Positions 5,870 to 9,489 of a DNA stretch of 9,489 nucleotides are shown here, one piece after another. Position 1 is the stretch's first letter. Each line of letters begins with the position of its first letter. Location: positions 1 through 9,489 of the forward strand of contig JAHZLG010000236.1 of the NCBI GenBank assembly GCA_022599995.1. The letters are read 5' to 3'. Under the pieces are notes generated by a model that was not told the DNA's origin, searched no databases, and saw only the letters and a program-made list of their open reading frames with translations. This DNA is from Alphaproteobacteria bacterium. GTDB taxonomy: Bacteria > Pseudomonadota > Alphaproteobacteria > CBDBCS01 > JAHZLG01. Made by a program: the position numbers and the translations under genes.

Positions 5870-7609
5870 ATGGTACTCCGACGCAGTGACGTTGCGGTAA
5901 CCCTCCCGAGATCACGTCATTCCTTTGCCGCTATCCCTCTGACCGCGATGGGCATTATTGCCCTGTCGGGGTGCACCAATGCGGCAACCACCACTGCCCC
6001 CGTGTCATCGCCTAATAGCCTCCCCGAGGATGAGACGTATGAGATCGGCATCAGCCTGATCGGTGCCCCTGCTGCCAACGCCGAGCAACTGTCATACACG
6101 GTAACGGTGCGCTCGACGACGGTCCCTTTTCGCCAACTCACCCCCGATGATTTTACTGTTAACCCTGTAGTGGCATCGATTGCCGGGCTAACCGCAACCA
6201 ACGCCCCCTCGGAGCTCACCCACCGATACGTGCTGGATATTGCCATCACCCCGGCAGCCAACGGCGAACCGATTCAGCTCGCCCTCGCCAGTGCCCTGAC
6301 GACGAGCGATGCCATTTTGCTCGATGTTGCCAATTCCGACGGGTTAACGACAAGTGTAGACCGCAAGTCGCCCACTGCAGTGGTGACAATCTTGTCGACT
6401 CCGCCAGAGAAGGCGGCCCCTGACGGTGATCCTTTTCTGTACACGGTAGAATATGAATTCGTGTTCAGCGAGGCGGTGACCGGCCTAGATGCAACGGACA
6501 TTCAAGCCTCCGCGGGCACCGTCACCGAAGTACGCCCCGTGGTTGATGGCACACTGCCACCTGATACTACCTACCGAGTGACGCTTGAGCTGCCAAGCGA
6601 CCAACAAGATGAGGTTACGGTCGCCCTCGACGGGACGATCATTGACAGCGCGGGCAACCCCGTGTTGCATGCCGAAATCCCATCGTGGCAATATGATATT
6701 GTCGCCCCAACCCTGTCGGTTACCCTGACCGGACGCACCGTATCGATCAACGAGGCAGCGAACAAGGCCACGCAGGTTGTGACCTTTGCCATCGTGGAGT
6801 CAGAGCCGTTGATTACGCCGCTCTCCCTTGATTCCTTCACCTTTGTGGCGCAGACCCCGGGAGGCGAAAGCATCGAGGCCGTGTCGGTGAGCACCAAGGG
6901 GGTGACGCTTAACGAAAATCCCGACCAGACAACCACCTACCTCGCGACAGTCGAGATCGTGAGTCCGTTAGACCAAGAGGAGGCCGTCCTTCGCGTTATG
7001 CTCGATAACGACACCGAAGACCTCCATGGCAATGACCTGATGCCCCTCAATGAAGCGTTTCATGTCGTTGACACGGTCGCCCCGAGCAATATCCAAAATG
7101 GGGTCGAAGCACGCGGCACGCAACTGCGTGGCGGCACGATTGTCACCCTAACAGTGGAATTCGACTTTGCCGAAACCGTGCACCTAACCGCCAACCTTGT
7201 AGACATCGATGACGGGGCTATCCTCGATGAGCTTTTGGTCGGCACGGTGACCCACCCCAGCACCAACAATGGCGATCCGTTCGATGTGTATGCCCACCTT
7301 GGATTCGAATGGGAGAACACCACCTACCCGTCCCGGGCAAGCGAGCCGCGCGACCTCACATCAAGTGTGATGAATCCCTACGATTCTACCGACCAGAAAC
7401 TTTATGACGATGCATGGGAGAAGGTGATTTATCTGAACAGTTACGATGACAAGTCTCTAGGAACGGAGGCGCGCAACCCCTACTGGCGCGACTTTTTTGA
7501 AGAGCTTGCATTCCCGCTGGTCGTGGATGGCACTGATCTGCTCGGCAATGAATTTTCCGAGCAGGTGATGGTCTCATTCACGCCATCGGACATTGTGTTG
7601 ATCGACTGA
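5870..7609 (+). CDS. large surface lipoprotein with bacterial Ig-like domains
   Basis: From the ATG at 5870 the protein has 579 residues. It begins with a basic segment (R4, R5, R14, R16), a hydrophobic stretch (19-32) and lipobox LSGC ending at Cys35, so I infer a lipid-anchored envelope protein. The mature part is rich in beta-strand patterns, Thr, Asp and Glu, and divides into about four Ig-like modules (about 55-165, 168-277, 279-402 and 405-579). Module two (FVFSEAVTGLDATDIQ, 197-212) strongly resembles Big-type Ig-like domains. The module-ending D-x2-GN signature recurs in IIDSAGN, TEDLHGN and GTDLLGN. I infer adhesion or a surface-structural role; the ligand is unknown. An ATG at 5819 directly after GGAAGGGG and a TTG at 5750 are alternative starts, but both give an unusually long signal region. 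It converges with glmU, and its 3' end seeds a tandem array. Confidence 0.85.
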   Translation: MVLRRSDVAVTLPRSRHSFAAIPLTAMGIIALSGCTNAATTTAPVSSPNSLPEDETYEIGISLIGAPAANAEQLSYTVTVRSTTVPFRQLTPDDFTVNPVVASIAGLTATNAPSELTHRYVLDIAITPAANGEPIQLALASALTTSDAILLDVANSDGLTTSVDRKSPTAVVTILSTPPEKAAPDGDPFLYTVEYEFVFSEAVTGLDATDIQASAGTVTEVRPVVDGTLPPDTTYRVTLELPSDQQDEVTVALDGTIIDSAGNPVLHAEIPSWQYDIVAPTLSVTLTGRTVSINEAANKATQVVTFAIVESEPLITPLSLDSFTFVAQTPGGESIEAVSVSTKGVTLNENPDQTTTYLATVEIVSPLDQEEAVLRVMLDNDTEDLHGNDLMPLNEAFHVVDTVAPSNIQNGVEARGTQLRGGTIVTLTVEFDFAETVHLTANLVDIDDGAILDELLVGTVTHPSTNNGDPFDVYAHLGFEWENTTYPSRASEPRDLTSSVMNPYDSTDQKLYDDAWEKVIYLNSYDDKSLGTEARNPYWRDFFEELAFPLVVDGTDLLGNEFSEQVMVSFTPSDIVLID

Positions 7610-7816
7610 TGGTGCCCAGCCCCCATTCACGCCACCGGACATCGTGTTGATCGACTGATGGTATCCAACCCCCCTTCACGCCATCGGACATCGTGTTGAT
7701 CGACTGATGGTGCCCAGCCTTATTTACGCCATCGGACATCGTGTTGATCGACTGATGGTGTCCAGCCTTATTCACGCCACCGGACATTGTGTTGATCAAT
7801 TGATGGTGTGCCTCCC
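7576..7816 (+). repeat. 48-49-bp tandem array seeded from the lipoprotein gene's 3' end
   Basis: Five units start at 7576, 7625, 7674, 7722 and 7770 (periods 49, 49, 48, 48), with a sixth truncated start at 7816. Unit one includes the last eleven sense codons of the Ig-like lipoprotein gene and its TGA (7607-7609); the other four lie beyond the stop. Strongly kept parts are TTCACGCC, CGGACAT(C/T)GTGTTGATC and GACTGATGGT; the last unit has diverged to ATCAATTGATGGT. The array fills most of the gap between this gene and the convergent glmU. Confidence 0.96.
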
Positions 7817-7833
7817 TTCACGCGGCGGGTGCT

Positions 7834-7869
7834 GGTGCGTTGATCACCCTATCCCAAGACCATCGCACC
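7834..7869. other. inverted repeat between convergent genes
   Basis: GGTGCG (7834-7839) and CGCACC (7864-7869) are complementary, and the pairing extends by two more pairs after one mismatch. The loop is about 20 bases and no T-run follows on either strand. It could help end transcription from both sides, but it is not a canonical terminator. Between it and the glmU stop at 7902 I see nothing else. Confidence 0.3.
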
Positions 7870-7901
7870 TCATCGATGCCGTGCGCCTAACCCTGCTGCC
7901 C

Positions 7902-9458
7902 TTAGGATTTGTTGCGCTTGGTCACTGCGTAGCCCTCTTTGATGTTTCCCCGCGGACGGGCGATGAACAGTGCCCCATCGGGCACATCGCCGACCACCGC
8001 CGAACCTGCCCCGATATAGGCATCATCGCCAACATGCAAAGGAGCAATCAGGGCAGTGTTCGAGCCAACAAATGCCCCAGCCCCAATCGTGGTGCGGTGC
8101 TTGTTCATGCCGTCGTAATTGCATGTGATCACCCCTGCCCCAAGATTCGCCCCCTCGCCTATGTCCGCGTCGCCGACATAGGATAGGTGGGGGATTTTCG
8201 CCCCCTCCCCGACATGGACGGATTTGGTCTCGACAAAGCGTCCGACTTTGGCGCGCGCGGCCACGACCGTGCCGCTGCGAATATGCGCGAATGGCCCTAT
8301 CTCAGCCTCTTCGTGCAGTGCGATGGGGTGGGGATCGCCATTGAGCACGCTATGCGAGCGAATGCAGACATCCGATGCCACGTGCACAGTGCCCTTGAAG
8401 ACGACACTCGGCTCGATGGTAACGTCAGCACTCAGTGTCGTGTCGGCAGAGAGCCACACAGTGGCAGGATCGATCATGGTGACCCCTTTGGTCATCCACT
8501 GCGTGCGCGTGCGGGTTTGCCATATTTGCTCGGCACGGGCGAGGTCGACCCGCGAATTCACCCCCATGCACTCGTCGGGTGTGCCCTCGATCCAGCCCAC
8601 AGATTCCACCGCACTGGTTGAACCCATAGCATTGGTTGAACCCACCGCACCGACTGACTCCGCATCAGCTGCTGCACCTGTTGCCGAATCCGATGCCAGT
8701 CGGACAAGGTCGGTGGCATACAACTCCTGCGTGGTAGGGCTAGGGGTCAGGCGGTGACACAGCCCAAGAACATAGGCACTCTCTCCACAGCACAGCCCAC
8801 TGTTGCACAGGGTGATGGCACGCTCGGCAGGGGAGGCGTCCTTTTCTTCGACGATGGCAACAAGACGTTGTTGGGTGTGATCGAGCACCCCCCGCCCATA
8901 ACCGGTTGGATCGGGAGGGGTGAACAGCAAGAAGCAAAGGGGATCAGGCCGGGCGACGAGCAACGCCACCGTGTCCCTCGTCACGAGGGGCATGTCCGCA
9001 TAGAGCATCACAAAGCGGTCGAAGCCGTTGCTTACCACAGCCGACAGTGCCAGCGAGAGGGCAACCCCTGTGCCTTTCAGGGGCTTGGTCGTGTTGGCTT
9101 GGTCGTGGTCGTGGTCGGGATAGGGTTGCTCGATCAGGGTGACTGCAGGGTACCTCTGTTCGAACCACGCGTGCAGGGCAACGGCGCGAGGCAAACGGCG
9201 CGGAGGGACGACGACAAAAATGGAAGCTGCCGTGGCATTCATGTCACCAATGTCACCACCTGCCAATACCAAACGGATGGCATGCTCTATCATGGGCAGC
9301 CCCGCGACCGGGTGCAGGGGTTTGATCGTCGCACTGTGCATACGGCTGCCTTCTCCGGCGGCGAGGATCACGTATGCGGTGGAGGCGGGAGGGGGTGCGG
9401 TGGGGGTTGGGGAGGGGGTTGGGGAGGGGGTTGGGGAGGGGCCTGCGTCGACAGTCAT
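7902..9458 (-). CDS. glmU: bifunctional GlmU (uridylyltransferase / GlcN-1-P acetyltransferase)
   Basis: GlmU acetylates glucosamine-1-phosphate and then couples it to UTP, giving cytosolic UDP-GlcNAc for peptidoglycan and lipid A. The N-terminal Rossmann domain shows LAAGEGSRM (32-40), Lys46 in KPLHPVAG, YADMP with metal ligand Asp155, GYGRGV (186-191), IVEEKDA (202-208) and GVNSR with Asn301. The C-terminal left-handed beta-helix carries acetyltransferase residues: Arg394, Lys412, His424 and Tyr427 (HLSYVGDA), and AGVITCNYDGMNK (441-453). Both active sites look intact. At 518 residues it exceeds the usual ~450, owing to a Pro/Ser/Thr-rich N-terminal extension (about 6-25), a DHDHD stretch (115-119) and an Ala/Gly/Ser-rich insertion (about 257-287) before the GTPDECMGVNSR segment. 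The ATG at 9458 has no clear Shine-Dalgarno, and no later start precedes the nucleotide-binding loop. Confidence 0.97.
   Translation of the reverse strand: MTVDAGPSPTPSPTPSPTPTAPPPASTAYVILAAGEGSRMHSATIKPLHPVAGLPMIEHAIRLVLAGGDIGDMNATAASIFVVVPPRRLPRAVALHAWFEQRYPAVTLIEQPYPDHDHDQANTTKPLKGTGVALSLALSAVVSNGFDRFVMLYADMPLVTRDTVALLVARPDPLCFLLFTPPDPTGYGRGVLDHTQQRLVAIVEEKDASPAERAITLCNSGLCCGESAYVLGLCHRLTPSPTTQELYATDLVRLASDSATGAAADAESVGAVGSTNAMGSTSAVESVGWIEGTPDECMGVNSRVDLARAEQIWQTRTRTQWMTKGVTMIDPATVWLSADTTLSADVTIEPSVVFKGTVHVASDVCIRSHSVLNGDPHPIALHEEAEIGPFAHIRSGTVVAARAKVGRFVETKSVHVGEGAKIPHLSYVGDADIGEGANLGAGVITCNYDGMNKHRTTIGAGAFVGSNTALIAPLHVGDDAYIGAGSAVVGDVPDGALFIARPRGNIKEGYAVTKRNKS
8611..8646 (-). repeat. 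in-frame 18-bp duplication in glmU linker
   Basis: Two 18-bp units (8611-8628 and 8629-8646) share GCA(C/T)TGGTTGAACCCA and encode Gly-Ser-Thr-containing repeats within the insertion at about residues 257-287 of GlmU. The period keeps frame, and the insert falls between conserved motifs. Confidence 0.85.
9101..9118 (-). repeat. 6-bp in-frame repeat in glmU (His-Asp)
   Basis: GGTCGT, GGTCGT and GGTCGG in a row on the plus strand encode the DHDHD stretch at GlmU residues 115-119, in a variable part of the nucleotidyltransferase domain. Confidence 0.8.
9402..9441. repeat. 12-bp G-rich tandem repeat at glmU 5' end, G-quadruplex motif
   Basis: GGGGGTTGGGGA occurs three times (9402, 9414, 9426), followed by GGGG, on the plus strand, which is the glmU template strand. 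It encodes the repeated Ser-Pro-Thr-Pro segment of the N-terminal extension. With at least seven runs of four or five G separated by one or two bases it fits a strong G-quadruplex motif, starting about 18 bases inside the reading frame. Confidence 0.93.
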
Positions 9459-9471
9459 TGGTTGCTGGTGT

Positions 9472-9481
9472 TTGAGACATG
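9472..9481 (+). repeat. solitary TTGAGACATG motif upstream of glmU
   Basis: GAGACATG at 9474-9481 lies 15 bp upstream of the glmU ATG. It repeats the octamer seen in the arrays at 1-76 and 2912-2988. The window ends 8 bp later, so it may belong to another array. Confidence 0.6.
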
Positions 9482-9489
9482 AATGGGAG

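Noticed and set aside
7578..7799. Minus-strand open frame with a 16-residue repeat (INTMSDGVNKAGHHQS type)
   Set aside because: The repeat arises from the 48-49-bp array read antisense; the frame overlaps the lipoprotein 3' end and drifts where the period is 49.
7834..7869. Intrinsic bidirectional terminator
   Set aside because: The stem is short, the loop is long, and there is no T-run on either side.
8187..8757. Open frames on the plus strand opposite glmU
   Set aside because: They mirror the conserved GlmU C-terminal domain and have no motif of their own.

Overview
This 9.5 kb window is GC-rich bacterial chromosomal DNA using the standard code (TGA, TAG and TAA all act as stops). A short-form HisG, a GlmU with the usual alphaproteobacterial look, a BKACE-family enzyme and lipoproteins with clear lipoboxes together suggest an alphaproteobacterium. 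That placement is an inference from protein style; no rRNA or other marker is present. I see no tRNA, rRNA, CRISPR array, transposase or phage gene.

Layout. Positions 1-131 hold a 19-bp tandem array cut by the window edge. On the minus strand follow a small glycine-rich lipoprotein of unknown function (168-668) and, 6 bp upstream of it, an HTH (XRE/Cro-like) regulator with a long disordered tail (675-1697); the two look like one operon. A 309-bp divergent intergenic region with inverted repeats separates them from the plus-strand genes: a BKACE (DUF849) beta-keto acid cleavage enzyme (2007-2900), hisG (3124-3777) and hisD (about 3910-5424). After a repeat- and homopolymer-rich gap and an AT-rich likely promoter zone comes a large Ig-like-domain surface lipoprotein (5870-7609). 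It converges on glmU (minus strand, 7902-9458), which makes UDP-GlcNAc for peptidoglycan and lipopolysaccharide.

How the genes relate. HisG and HisD catalyse the first and the last two steps of histidine synthesis. HisG is the short form, so a HisZ partner must be encoded elsewhere. GlmU and the lipoproteins are envelope functions. The regulator may control its own operon and/or the divergent BKACE gene.

The most striking property is a dense load of short tandem repeats. In almost every gap an array begins at, or within about 40 bp of, a stop codon, and in two cases (hisD and the Ig-like lipoprotein) the repeat unit contains the gene's own last codons and stop. Non-coding units are 11, 19, 23, 28/33, 41 and 48/49 bp. 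Repeats inside hisD and glmU have units of 6, 12, 18 and 24 bp, all multiples of three, and sit in non-catalytic segments. An octamer, GAGACATG, recurs in three separate intergenic loci. I do not recognise a defence, mobile or biosynthetic system here; the repeat biology is the part that may be undescribed.
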